A DNA stretch of 64,000 nt from Terriglobia bacterium (lineage in GTDB: Bacteria; Acidobacteriota; Terriglobia; Bryobacterales; UBA6623): contig VXMF01000009.1 in the NCBI GenBank assembly GCA_009841225.1, positions 62,001 through 126,000 of the forward strand. The letters run 5' to 3'. This document shows positions 36,275 to 44,640 of this stretch, one piece after another. The position numbers were made by a program, and so were the translations under genes. The notes beneath the pieces are model-generated. The model was not told the DNA's origin and did not search any database. It was given only the letters and a program-made list of their open reading frames with translations. Numbering within the stretch: position 1 is the first letter of the stretch; each line of letters opens with the position of its first letter.

Positions 36275-36865
36275 ATGATTGCGTCCTTGCGGGGAAAGAT
36301 CGCTGATAAGCAAGCAGGCAAGGTCGTCGTCGATGTCGGCGGCGTGGGTTACGAGGTCGCAGTCCCTGTCGAGACCTACAGCCAAGTCGGAGAACTAGGC
36401 GAAGACATCTCGTTGCACGTGCATACACACATGCGAGAGGGCACAATCTCGCTCTACGGCTTCCACAGCCCGCGGGACCGGGGCCTCTTCGAGAAGTTCA
36501 TCGACGTCAGCGGGGTTGGACCGCGCCTCGCCCTGACGCTCCTATCGGGCTTGCCAACCGCCGAGTTGCTGGCGGCGATCCAAAGTGGAGACTCCAAGAA
36601 ATTGGTGCGCATCCCGGGAGTCGGCAAGAAGACTGGCGAGCGGATCGTGCTCGAGCTGAAGGATAAACTGGGGACAGTCGCGACCGGCGAGGATGGCGGC
36701 GAGGATGGTGCCGGCGCGGTCGAGGAAGACGTCATCACCGCTCTGATCAGCCTGGGCTGCAGCGCGGACGCCGCCAACAGGGCCGTGCGCAAGGCGAGGC
36801 AGGACGGAGCGCCCGCGGAGTTCGAGACGCTCTTCCGCCAAGCGATGGAGCTGATCAAGCGCTAG
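36275..36865 (+). CDS. ruvA: Holliday junction branch migration protein RuvA
   Basis: 196 aa. The N-terminal OB domain (1-62, "MIASLRGKIADKQAGKVVVD" opening) precedes tandem helix-hairpin-helix motifs ("VSGVGPRLALTLLS" near 73 and "IPGVGKKTGERIVLELKD" near 108). After an acidic linker comes domain III (about 150-196), which touches RuvB. Binds four-way junctions as a tetramer and loads RuvB. ruvB follows by 11 nt; ruvC is not in this window, as in organisms where it is unlinked. Confidence 0.97.
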   Translation: MIASLRGKIADKQAGKVVVDVGGVGYEVAVPVETYSQVGELGEDISLHVHTHMREGTISLYGFHSPRDRGLFEKFIDVSGVGPRLALTLLSGLPTAELLAAIQSGDSKKLVRIPGVGKKTGERIVLELKDKLGTVATGEDGGEDGAGAVEEDVITALISLGCSADAANRAVRKARQDGAPAEFETLFRQAMELIKR

Positions 36866-36876
36866 CGGTCGTCAAC

Positions 36877-37902
36877 ATGGCCACGAAGCGCATCGTCAGT
36901 CCGGCAGCCTCAGACGAGGACCGCCAGTCCGATCTCACGCTCCGGCCGCAGAAACTGGACGAATTCATCGGCCAGACCACGCTGAAGGAAAACCTGTCGA
37001 TCGCGGTCGAGGCGGCGCGGATGCGAGGCGATGCACTCGATCACGTGCTGCTCTACGGCCCACCCGGCCTAGGCAAGACGACTCTCGCCACGATCATTGC
37101 GAACGAGCTCGAAGTGCGAGCGGACTACACTTCCGGGCCCGTCCTGCAGAAGAAGCTAGATCTGACCGGCATGCTAACCACCATCCAGGGCCGACAGGTC
37201 TTCTTTATCGACGAAGTCCACCGCCTGCTGCCCGATATCGAGGAAATGCTCTATTCCTCGCTGGAGGACTTCCGGGTCGACCTTGTCGTCGGCACCGGAC
37301 CTGGCGCGCGCATGCATTCCATTCCCATCCCTCCGTTCACGGCGATCGGCGCCACCACGCGCCAGGGGCTGATCAGCGGGCCCCTCCGCTCGCGGTTCGG
37401 CATCGTGCTGCGCTTGAATCCATACGATGCGGTCGATCTAATGCGCATCGTCTTCCGCTCGGCAGGACTGCTCAAGGTCGAGATCGAGGAAGAGGCCGCC
37501 GAGGAGATTGCGCGTCGCGCGCGCGGAACGCCGCGGATCGCAAACCGGCTGCTGCGCCGCGTTCGCGACTACTCAGAAGTTCGCGCCGACGGGCGCGTCG
37601 ACCAAGAGATCGCCTGCACCGCTCTGGATATGCTGGAAGTGGACCCGCTCGGGCTCGATGAGATTGACCGCAAGATCATGGAGACGATCTTGGCGAAGTA
37701 CTCGGGCGGCCCGGTCGGCCTCAACACACTGTCCGCTTCGGTCGGCGAAGATGCGAGCACCATCGAAGAGGTCTATGAGCCGTATCTGATGCAACTGGGC
37801 TTCTTGGACCGCACGCATCGCGGACGCGTCGGCACGTTGCAAGCGTTCGAGTACTTCAAGCTGGATCCGCCGGGCGGGGCACAGGGCCTGCTGGGCTACT
37901 AA
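36877..37902 (+). CDS. ruvB: Holliday junction DNA helicase RuvB
   Basis: 341 aa, hexameric AAA+ motor. Opening "SDLTLRPQKLDEFIGQ" is typical. Walker A "GPPGLGKTT" (61-69), Walker B "FIDEVHR" (110-116), sensor 1 "GATTR" and the sensor 2 arginine region "ARGTPRIANRLLRRVRDY" are complete. The C-terminal winged helix ends with "GRVGTLQAFEYFKL". No lesion or unusual feature. It is between ruvA and a deoxynucleoside kinase gene. Confidence 0.97.
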   Translation: MATKRIVSPAASDEDRQSDLTLRPQKLDEFIGQTTLKENLSIAVEAARMRGDALDHVLLYGPPGLGKTTLATIIANELEVRADYTSGPVLQKKLDLTGMLTTIQGRQVFFIDEVHRLLPDIEEMLYSSLEDFRVDLVVGTGPGARMHSIPIPPFTAIGATTRQGLISGPLRSRFGIVLRLNPYDAVDLMRIVFRSAGLLKVEIEEEAAEEIARRARGTPRIANRLLRRVRDYSEVRADGRVDQEIACTALDMLEVDPLGLDEIDRKIMETILAKYSGGPVGLNTLSASVGEDASTIEEVYEPYLMQLGFLDRTHRGRVGTLQAFEYFKLDPPGGAQGLLGY

Positions 37903-37912
37903 AGGACTTCAC

Positions 37913-38533
37913 GTGAGAAAGCCCTTGCATTACATCGCCATCGAGGGCCCGCTACGCGTAGGCAAGTCGAAACTGGCGGCGGCGCTGGCCGAGCGCCTGC
38001 GCGGCCGCGCCATCTTCGACGAGCGTTCGAACCCCCACTTGGGCGGATTCTACACCGGCAGGCCGGGCGCCGCCTTCCGCACCCAGATGCACTTCCTGTT
38101 AAGGCGCTTCCGCCAGTGCTCGGAGGCGGGCATCGAAGCCTCTCAGATCCCGGTCGTAGCCGACTACTTGTTCGAGCGGGACAAGATCTTCGCCTATCTC
38201 AATCTCGACGACGACGAAATCTTGATCTACGACTCCTACTACCGGACCTTCAAGAGCCAGCTGCCCGTTCCGGGGCTGACGGTGTACCTAAAGGCCACGC
38301 CGGAGTTGCTGCGAAGACGGGTCTCGACCGGGCCGGAGTCCAACGTTTCAGACGCTTACTTGGAGGCGATGGTGCGCGCATTCGATCACTTTTTCAGCAA
38401 GTACGATCCGATGGAACTGATCGTCGTTGACGCGGCACAGACCGATATCCTCAGCAGGCCCGACGACCTGCAGGCCCTTGTTGAGGAAGTGAGCCGCCCG
38501 GTAATCGGCAGCCAGGCGCTGTTGCCGATTTGA
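37913..38533 (+). CDS. deoxynucleoside kinase
   Basis: 206 aa from a GTG with AAAGGA about 5 nt upstream. dNK/dGK-type P-loop kinase that salvages deoxynucleosides to dNMPs. Walker A is "EGPLRVGKSKLA" (10-21). The "DYLFERDKIFA" motif holds the ERS/ERD-type catalytic and sugar-recognising residues. A "PELLRRRVSTGPES" lid-like segment follows. Base specificity cannot be read from sequence by eye. It lies 10 nt after ruvB, within a repair-gene run; nrdJ is 14 kb away. Confidence 0.88.
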   Translation: MRKPLHYIAIEGPLRVGKSKLAAALAERLRGRAIFDERSNPHLGGFYTGRPGAAFRTQMHFLLRRFRQCSEAGIEASQIPVVADYLFERDKIFAYLNLDDDEILIYDSYYRTFKSQLPVPGLTVYLKATPELLRRRVSTGPESNVSDAYLEAMVRAFDHFFSKYDPMELIVVDAAQTDILSRPDDLQALVEEVSRPVIGSQALLPI

Positions 38534-38573
38534 CCCAACGTCCCTGCGAGCCGAGCCTATAGAGTCGTATCCC

Positions 38574-39443
38574 ATGGCCTTGGAGTGGATCCATCTGCTG
38601 GGCGCGTTCGGCGGCGGTCTGTTCGCGGCCGCGATCGGCACGCTGCCCTCCTTCGTCTTCACGGGCCTGCTGGTCTTGGTCGGCGTGGCCGTCTCCGCAG
38701 CAGGCGGAGGCACGGACGTGCTAACGCAGGTGGCGTTCGGACCCGTGTTCGGGCCGCACATCGCATTCGCCGGCGGCGCGGCGGCGACGGCCTACGCCTA
38801 TCGCCGCGGCTACGTCGCGAGCGGCCGCGACATTTCGCTGCCGTTGATGGGGCTGAACCGGCCTGACGTGCTCTTGGTCGGAGCGGCCTTCGGTTCGATT
38901 GGCTACCTGTTGGAGCTTGCCTGGCGCTTGGTCGGGCTCGCCCCGCACACCGACACCATCGCGATGACAGTGGTGATCTCCGCGATGATCGCGCGCCTGC
39001 TGTTCGGGCGGAGCGGACTGGCCAGTCGCCAGTTCCGGCCCGACGAGAGCCGGAATTGGGTCAGGCACCAGGAACGCCCCGCCCAGTGCGCTGCGATCGG
39101 GCTCGGCGTCGGACTCCTGTCGGCGTTCATGGCTATCGTGCTCGGGCCAGAGCGCGGCGGCGACGTGGTCGGCTTCGGCATCGCGGCTACGTCGCTCGTG
39201 TTCGCCCAGTTCGGTCTCAAGGTCCCGGTAACGCACCATATGGCGCTGCCCGCGGCCGCTGCCGTGCTCGCCTCGGGCGACTTCCTATTCGGCCCCGTGT
39301 TCGGCATCGTGGGCGCGTTCGCGGGAGAGGGATTCTCGCGGGTTTTCCACCAGCACGGCGATACCCATGTTGATCCGCCAGCAGCGGGCATCGCGCTCAC
39401 GATGGTACTGATCCGAGTGCTCTGGCCGCTGCCGATCGCATGA
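38574..39443 (+). CDS. multi-pass membrane protein, unknown function
   Basis: 289 aa with about eight hydrophobic segments, rich in Gly and Ala, and "FGPVFGPHIAFAGGAAATAYAYRRG"-like repeats at both ends ("FGPVFGIVGAFAGEGF" near residue 240). The duplicated FGPVFG motif suggests an internal inverted or tandem repeat, as in many small-molecule permeases. No family is recognised. It lies 40 nt after the deoxynucleoside kinase gene and has a weak TATAGA 10 nt before its ATG, so it may be the operon end or a separate unit. Confidence 0.68.
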   Translation: MALEWIHLLGAFGGGLFAAAIGTLPSFVFTGLLVLVGVAVSAAGGGTDVLTQVAFGPVFGPHIAFAGGAAATAYAYRRGYVASGRDISLPLMGLNRPDVLLVGAAFGSIGYLLELAWRLVGLAPHTDTIAMTVVISAMIARLLFGRSGLASRQFRPDESRNWVRHQERPAQCAAIGLGVGLLSAFMAIVLGPERGGDVVGFGIAATSLVFAQFGLKVPVTHHMALPAAAAVLASGDFLFGPVFGIVGAFAGEGFSRVFHQHGDTHVDPPAAGIALTMVLIRVLWPLPIA

Positions 39444-39781
39444 TCTACCGCCCGTAGCCGCTAGCACCGACCGGGAGATTTCGCGCGATCGCTCGACAAT
39501 TCCCTGGAATATGTGCAGAGGCCAGGTCGGTCCGGCGGAGTGCGGCGCGACTGCAGAGCTGGGTGCGACGGAGGACGGTGACTGCATTGGCCCGTCCGAG
39601 GTCCTGAAGATCCGTGAGAGTTCCGCACGTCCGCCGAGCGCTGCGCGGCAACTTCACCGCGGGAGCCGTCCGCGACACGCCTGGGGTCGGGTGTTCGAAG
39701 CGAACGGCTCTCCCGAAAACAGCGAGAAGAAAAGTCTCGTTCGCACACCCCGCTCCCGACCAGTCGCCGCAGGCGCCGGTG
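39444..39781 (+). other. 338-bp noncoding gap before the S41-like gene
   Basis: Contains no recognisable gene, tRNA or terminator. Short frames on both strands lack homology I can recognise. Near its 3' end lies the TATGAT hexamer used as the putative promoter of the next gene. Confidence 0.45.
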
Positions 39782-39787
39782 TATGAT
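39782..39787 (+). promoter_or_regulatory. putative -10 element of the S41-like gene
   Basis: TATGAT (5 of 6) ends 10 nt before the ATG at 39798 and runs through the alternative ATG at 39783, which favours the later start. Confidence 0.35.
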
Positions 39788-39797
39788 GAAGCATCCC

Positions 39798-41024
39798 ATG
39801 AGTTCCCGACTCAAACTCAGTGTGATCTGCAGTTCCTGCCTGATCTCGATCCTGCTGGTCGTGGGAGCGGTGCTCGGCAAGAGCGAGCAGCAGGAAGGGG
39901 CATATCGTCCGCTGGCCGTGTACACCGAGATCCTCGCTCGCATCAAGAGCGACTATGTCGAAGAGCCCGATATCGCCAAAGTCACGCAGGGTGCGCTGCA
40001 CGGATTGGTCGAATATCTCGACGCTGCATCCAGCTATCTCTCCAAGGAGCAATTCGACGCCTATCAAGAGGCGTCGCGCAATTCCGATAGGGGCAGCGGC
40101 CTTGCGAGCGGAATGGTCGTGCGCAAGCAGGGAGCTTACACGAGCGTGCTGTCCGTCGTGCCCGGCTCGCCGGCCGACAAAGCGGGGATCCGGGCCGACG
40201 ACTTGCTGGACGCCATCGATGACGTTAGCACGCGGGTCATGCCCCCGGCCTACCTCCAGGCGATGCTGAGCGGTGCGGCAGGCACCGGAGTCAAGGTCAT
40301 GGTACGCCCCGCATCCGACTACGAGTCGCCGGTAGAGCACACCTTGGTACGAGCGGATCCCAGCCTGCCCGAAGTCGCCTTCCGCATGCTGGAAGACCGG
40401 ATCGGCTACGTGGATGCGGACTTCTTGGCCGACAGCCACGTCGGCCAGGTCTCTTCGGCCATACAGTGCTTGGAAGCTGACGGCGCCGAGAAGCTCATCC
40501 TCGACCTGCGCGGCAACGCGATGGGAAGCCCGGATGCCGGCATCGCCCTGGCAGACCTGCTCCTGACCGGCGGTACGATCACCAAACTGGACGGGCAGAA
40601 TTACTCGGCAAAGCTGTTCAACGCCTCTGCCGATTCAGCTGTGACCGAGCTTCCGGTCGTTGTAATCGTGGACCGCCCGACCTCGGGTGGGGCGGAGATC
40701 GCAGCGGCCGCCATCCAGCAGAATGATCGCGGCGAGGTGGTCGGGGAAGCGACCTCGGGGTTGGCCGCAGTCCAAGAGACTATCGGCCTAGACGACGGAG
40801 CAGCCCTGATCCTGTCCGTCGCGAACTACCACGGCCCGGGCGGCGAGGCTATCCACAACGAGGGCGTCGAGCCGGATAGCGCTGTCTCCCAACGGGACTT
40901 GCGGCGCTACCGCGAGGTGAGGCATCGCTTGTTCGACACACCGGAGGCGCGGCAAAGGGCGGAAGAAGAAGTGGGCGACCCCTTTCTCAAGCAAGCCATC
41001 GAAGCCCTGACCGGCAAGGCCTGA
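39798..41024 (+). CDS. S41/C-terminal-processing-peptidase homologue with degenerate active site
   Basis: 408 aa from ATG 39798 (ATG 39783 would add 5 residues). A signal anchor (about 5-27) is followed by the N-terminal CTP helices, a PDZ domain (about 95-170, "SVVPGSPADKAGIRADDLLDAID"-type) and the S41 core. In E. coli Prc the core reads VDRFSASASE with nucleophile Ser, and GKG with general-base Lys 25 residues later. Here the equivalents are "VDRPTSGGAE" (291-300), giving Gly297 at the Ser site, and "GEATSGLAAVQ" (316-326), giving Leu322 at the Lys site, exactly 25 apart. Without both residues it is probably not a peptidase. It may act as a regulator or scaffold. Single gene with no operon partner. 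Confidence 0.85.
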   Translation: MSSRLKLSVICSSCLISILLVVGAVLGKSEQQEGAYRPLAVYTEILARIKSDYVEEPDIAKVTQGALHGLVEYLDAASSYLSKEQFDAYQEASRNSDRGSGLASGMVVRKQGAYTSVLSVVPGSPADKAGIRADDLLDAIDDVSTRVMPPAYLQAMLSGAAGTGVKVMVRPASDYESPVEHTLVRADPSLPEVAFRMLEDRIGYVDADFLADSHVGQVSSAIQCLEADGAEKLILDLRGNAMGSPDAGIALADLLLTGGTITKLDGQNYSAKLFNASADSAVTELPVVVIVDRPTSGGAEIAAAAIQQNDRGEVVGEATSGLAAVQETIGLDDGAALILSVANYHGPGGEAIHNEGVEPDSAVSQRDLRRYREVRHRLFDTPEARQRAEEEVGDPFLKQAIEALTGKA

Positions 41025-41032
41025 CCGCGGGG

Positions 41033-41371
41033 CTACTGCACGATCGTGCGCTGGTCGCCTGGGACCGGGCTGGGGTTGTCGATTCGGATCTTGCCGAAGG
41101 CCGATTCGTATTGCGCGACGTTCTGGGCCAACACGAGATGCAACGCCTTGGCCTGCTGCGGGCTCATGTACACGCCCACGAACGAGGAGAACGTAACTTC
41201 GCTGCCAGTACCGACAGTAAGCCTCCCGAACTGGAGGAAGAAGTCCCAAACGCTGACGTTCACCTGCACGCTATTGGCATAGTCCTCCCGGTATTCATCG
41301 GCCCGCACTACGCGGACCTTGTCCGGCTGGGGCTGTTCTTGGACGATTCCGGTCGTTGGCTTTTGTTCCAT
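41033..41371 (-). CDS. DUF3467 domain protein
   Basis: 112 aa. The start at ATG 41371 is chosen because a CATAAT hexamer lies 6 nt upstream and it gives the family's usual length; ATG 41386 or a longer frame to 41509 would overlap the divergent sugar transferase. Core motifs "EDYANSVQVNVSVWDFFLQFG" with its last residue omitted, "FVGVYMSPQQAKALHLVLAQN" and "YESAFGKI" fit DUF3467. The family is small, cytoplasmic and of unknown function. It converges on the S41-like gene 8 bp away. Confidence 0.85.
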   Translation of the reverse strand: MEQKPTTGIVQEQPQPDKVRVVRADEYREDYANSVQVNVSVWDFFLQFGRLTVGTGSEVTFSSFVGVYMSPQQAKALHLVLAQNVAQYESAFGKIRIDNPSPVPGDQRTIVQ

Positions 41372-41377
41372 ATCCGT

Positions 41378-41383
41378 ATTATG
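41378..41383 (-). promoter_or_regulatory. putative -10 element of the DUF3467 gene
   Basis: CATAAT (5 of 6) ends 6 nt before the ATG at 41371, another case of a promoter placed at the start codon. Confidence 0.45.
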
Positions 41384-41431
41384 CATGTGTGACTGCCGCG
41401 CGAAGCGGCCGCCGCGTTCCAGAGTGCCCAC

Positions 41432-42850
41432 GTGTTCCAGCGCCACCAACAAAGCGAAGCCCTGTTGATCGCCGCCGCTGACGTGGTCCTGGTTGTGCTC
41501 GCTTTGCAAGCGTCCTACTGGACGCGCGCTTCACTGCCCCTGCGCGAGTTCTACCTTGATCCAACGGCCAAGCTAGTCGTGTTGGCGACGGCACTGTTCG
41601 CCGTGGTGGCCAGCGGCAGGGCTACCCGCGTATACGAGAGCCTGTCGTCCGCGGAGCGTCCCCCGATCCTCGCCGGCACGCTGCGGCAGACGCTGGCCGC
41701 CGCCCTGGGGCTACTGACGTTGCTCTACCTGCTGCATCTCGACCCACCTGTAAGCCGCTTGTTCCTGGTTCTGTTCTTCGCCTACCTTGCCACCCTGCAG
41801 TTCATCCAGAGATCTCTGGTGGAGCGATTTCGCGGCAGCCTGCGCCGAGCGGCTGGCGCCGTGACGTCCGTCGTTGTCGTCGGCAGCGGAGCGCGCGCCA
41901 TCGAACTTGCGCGAGACATCGAGGCGTCCGAGCGCCACGGGCTGAAGCTGGTCGCACTGATCGATTGCGACCGTGAGAGCGAATCCCGAGTGAGCCTTGG
42001 CCGGCCCTACTCCGTCTACCCCCTGGCCGCGCTGCCGTCGCTGTTGACCGAGCGGCCTGTCGACGAGGTGACGTTCACGGTTCCGGCCGAGCGCCTCCGA
42101 GAAATGCGCGACGTAATCGCCCTATGCGACGAGCACGGCGTGACAACCCGGGTGGTCGCCGATTTCTTTCCGCACGCGCACAGCCGCGTGCACTTCGACC
42201 GTTTCGGCGACCTTCCCATGCTGACGTTCTCCATCACCCCGGCCAGCGACCTGCAGTTGCTCGTCAAGCGAGTCTCCGACGCGCTGCTGGCAACTGCCGG
42301 CCTAGTGGCGCTTGGCGCACCGATGCTCGTGGTGGCGGCCCTGGTCAAGTTCACCTCGCGTGGGCCGGTGCTGTTCCGGCAGCAACGCTGCGGCCTCAAC
42401 GGCCGACTCTTTACTTGCTACAAGTTCCGCTCGATGGTCGCGGACGCCGAATCGAAGCAGCGCGGGCTCGAGCACCTTAATGAAAAGGACGGGCCGGCCT
42501 TCAAGATCAGCGACGATCCCCGGCTGACGCCGATTGGCGGATTCCTGCGGCGGTTCTCGATCGATGAGTGGCCCCAGTTCTGGAACGTCCTGAAAGGCGA
42601 CATGTCGATCATCGGGCCACGCCCGGCTGTGCCGTCCGAGGTGAGCCAGTACAAGATCTGGCAGAGGCGGCGGCTACGGATGCGCCCGGGCCTCACCTGC
42701 CTGTGGGCGATCCGCGGCCGTGACGGGCTAGATTTCGATGAGTGGATGCAAATGGACCTTGAGTACATTGATCGCTGGTCGCTGCTGCTGGACTTGCAGG
42801 TCTTGGCCCGCACGATTCCCGTCGTTCTAGCGGGCAAGGGAGCGCACTGA
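41432..42850 (+). CDS. polyprenyl-phosphate sugar-1-phosphate transferase (WcaJ-like)
   Basis: 472 aa from a GTG start. Four N-terminal transmembrane helices (about 8-28, 46-62, 85-102, 108-125), a CoA-binding-like Rossmann segment (about 145-250, "VVVVGSGARAIELARDIE") and a fifth membrane segment (280-305). The cytoplasmic C-terminal bacterial sugar transferase domain has "KFRSM" (331-335), "SIDEWPQFWNVLKGDMSIIG" (376-395) and "GPRP". It starts exopolysaccharide, O-antigen or glycan-repeat synthesis on undecaprenyl phosphate. No glycosyltransferase, flippase or polymerase genes are alongside, so it is an orphan initiator. Confidence 0.95.
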   Translation: MFQRHQQSEALLIAAADVVLVVLALQASYWTRASLPLREFYLDPTAKLVVLATALFAVVASGRATRVYESLSSAERPPILAGTLRQTLAAALGLLTLLYLLHLDPPVSRLFLVLFFAYLATLQFIQRSLVERFRGSLRRAAGAVTSVVVVGSGARAIELARDIEASERHGLKLVALIDCDRESESRVSLGRPYSVYPLAALPSLLTERPVDEVTFTVPAERLREMRDVIALCDEHGVTTRVVADFFPHAHSRVHFDRFGDLPMLTFSITPASDLQLLVKRVSDALLATAGLVALGAPMLVVAALVKFTSRGPVLFRQQRCGLNGRLFTCYKFRSMVADAESKQRGLEHLNEKDGPAFKISDDPRLTPIGGFLRRFSIDEWPQFWNVLKGDMSIIGPRPAVPSEVSQYKIWQRRRLRMRPGLTCLWAIRGRDGLDFDEWMQMDLEYIDRWSLLLDLQVLARTIPVVLAGKGAH

Positions 42851-42885
42851 TCCGCGCGTGCCAGGTCCCGCCGACGAGTCGCCGG

Positions 42886-44640
42886 CTACCCACCCGCGAG
42901 CGGGTGCGGCAGGAGCGGCGGCCGGGGGATGTTGCCGGAGGGCCGCCTGACGGTGACGTCCTCGAACAACAGCGACGGCACCACCAACGACACCACGACC
43001 GGCCGTCTCACCGCCGCGAATCCAAGCGCCGAGCCGCTTCCTGCCAGAAACCGTGCCGTATGCACGGCGCTGGCTTCCGACGCGGCCACGATGTCGCGGA
43101 AGTCGGACTCTTGCATGCCGGCCAGCACGACCTTGCCGACCATTTCCTCGCGGCCGTCTGCGAACAGCTTGTATGCGACCGCTCCCGCAATCTCCGAGCG
43201 TTCGCCCGAGCGAGTCGCAGAACCCGGCCCGCGTTCTCGGGAGATCCGGCCGGCGGCGTTGCCAACGCGGCGGACGATGATGCCGAATTCCAGTTCCCGT
43301 TCTTCCACCAAGCTGAGCAGTTCGCTGCGCAACTCGTCCGGCGCCAACCCCTGCCGCGGGACCACGAACAGGTTCGACGGCGCCGGTCCGCCTCCGCGCC
43401 GATGTCCGTTGCTGTCCGGAACGCCCTGTACCGGATTCCGCGTCGAGAGCAGGGTCTTGAGAATCCCGCGCTGGATGAGAGCGGTCTGCTGGGCGGCAAC
43501 GCCCTCGTCGTCGATGGCATAGCCGCCAAGCAGGGCGACCTGTTCGTGCTCCTCGCGAGCTGGATCGTCCATCACGTCGAGAAATCGCGGCAAGACGCGC
43601 GAGCCGAGCTTGTCCACGAACGGATTGCCGGCCCGCTCCATGGCACGGGCGAGGCGGGAGTCATCCGCCATCGGGACACGGACCGCGAGCAGGCGCGGGA
43701 CGAGCACCTGCCTGACCACCTCGGCTGCCGCCTGCCCTTCGAACAGAACCGGCCCGGTGTAGCGGTCCAAGACCGGCGCGGCGCGAAGTTGCTGCAAACG
43801 CTCGGCTAGGTCGGCGGCCAGTGCGAGCAACTCGGCTCGGTCGGGCAGCCGTTCCCAAACACGGGCATGCACCGAGGCCGAATCCTCGAACGTCGTTCCA
43901 TCATCGCCCTGGGTTCCCGCCGAGATCCGCACGGAAGCGCTGGGGTCGAGGCGGGTGAACGATGTACCCTCGCTGTTGACATACGAAACGCGGCGGCTGG
44001 CGGCCTCGACCTCAACTTCCGAGACGGAGACGTGCGGCAGGCCGCGGAAACCCGCGGAGACTTCCAGTGCCAATGCCTCCAGGGCCGATACGCTGATTTC
44101 CGCCAGCGGTCGCGCATCGTCGTGCCGGTGCGGCTCTTGAACGCTAAAGTCGGGCACCTGCTCGACCTGCGTCGCGTTCTGCAGAACGGCGCGTTTCTTG
44201 GAAAGATGGTCCAGCGCCTGCTTGTAGGCGCTGTCAGTTGCCAGCCAGATCTTGCGCCTCAGCTCGCTGTAGTCGTCCTCGAGCGGCAGCGTAGTGGGAA
44301 ATCCCGCTCGCGAGAGCGCGGAGCCGAATTCGGGCCGCGTGAACAGATTGGTGTTGTCGAAGCTAGCCTCGCCCACGCGAACTTCGACCGACAGCAGGCG
44401 GCTGGCGCCCTCGCTGCGACCGACCGGAGCGCCGAGCGAGGCTGTTGCCCGGGCACTTGTCGTTTCGTGCACTTGGTAGGACACAAAATACGGCTTGCTC
44501 ATGTCACGCAGTTGCAACTCGGACATGGTGCGCTGCAGCTCGTCCCGCATCGCCCTCATCAGGACCGACTCTTGCGCGAGAGCGGGAGCCGTCGCGAGCA
44601 GGGCAAGCAGCGGCAGGATGAGCCGGGCCTGCGGCGTCAT
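42886..44640 (-). CDS. exported TldE/PmbA-like protein without zinc motif
   Basis: 584 aa. A signal peptide (about 1-22, ending ALAQ) is clear. The body shares the TldD/PmbA fold with the gene upstream: "VSYQVHETTSARATASLGA", "YVNSEGTSF", "YTGPVLFEGQAAAEVVRQVL". The position of HExxxH in TldD reads "AAAEVVRQ" here, so no zinc site is present, as in TldE/PmbA. The third TldD zinc ligand Cys is also missing. It overlaps the TldD-like gene by 4 bp (ATGA). Together they look like an exported version of the cytoplasmic TldD-TldE heterodimer, in which TldE helps hold the substrate channel. Confidence 0.88.
   Translation of the reverse strand: MTPQARLILPLLALLATAPALAQESVLMRAMRDELQRTMSELQLRDMSKPYFVSYQVHETTSARATASLGAPVGRSEGASRLLSVEVRVGEASFDNTNLFTRPEFGSALSRAGFPTTLPLEDDYSELRRKIWLATDSAYKQALDHLSKKRAVLQNATQVEQVPDFSVQEPHRHDDARPLAEISVSALEALALEVSAGFRGLPHVSVSEVEVEAASRRVSYVNSEGTSFTRLDPSASVRISAGTQGDDGTTFEDSASVHARVWERLPDRAELLALAADLAERLQQLRAAPVLDRYTGPVLFEGQAAAEVVRQVLVPRLLAVRVPMADDSRLARAMERAGNPFVDKLGSRVLPRFLDVMDDPAREEHEQVALLGGYAIDDEGVAAQQTALIQRGILKTLLSTRNPVQGVPDSNGHRRGGGPAPSNLFVVPRQGLAPDELRSELLSLVEERELEFGIIVRRVGNAAGRISRERGPGSATRSGERSEIAGAVAYKLFADGREEMVGKVVLAGMQESDFRDIVAASEASAVHTARFLAGSGSALGFAAVRRPVVVSLVVPSLLFEDVTVRRPSGNIPRPPLLPHPLAGG
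42891..42906. terminator. small hairpin between convergent genes
   Basis: CACCCG-CGAG-CGGGTG, a 6-bp stem with a tetraloop, lies 40 nt after the sugar transferase stop and inside the last codons of the TldE-like gene. No T-tract follows on either strand, so it is at best a weak or Rho-assisted terminator. Confidence 0.25.

Noticed and set aside
38558-38563. TATAGA before the membrane protein at 38574
   Set aside because: Only 4 of 6 consensus matches and lacking the final T; not listed as a promoter, though the spacing fits the leaderless pattern.
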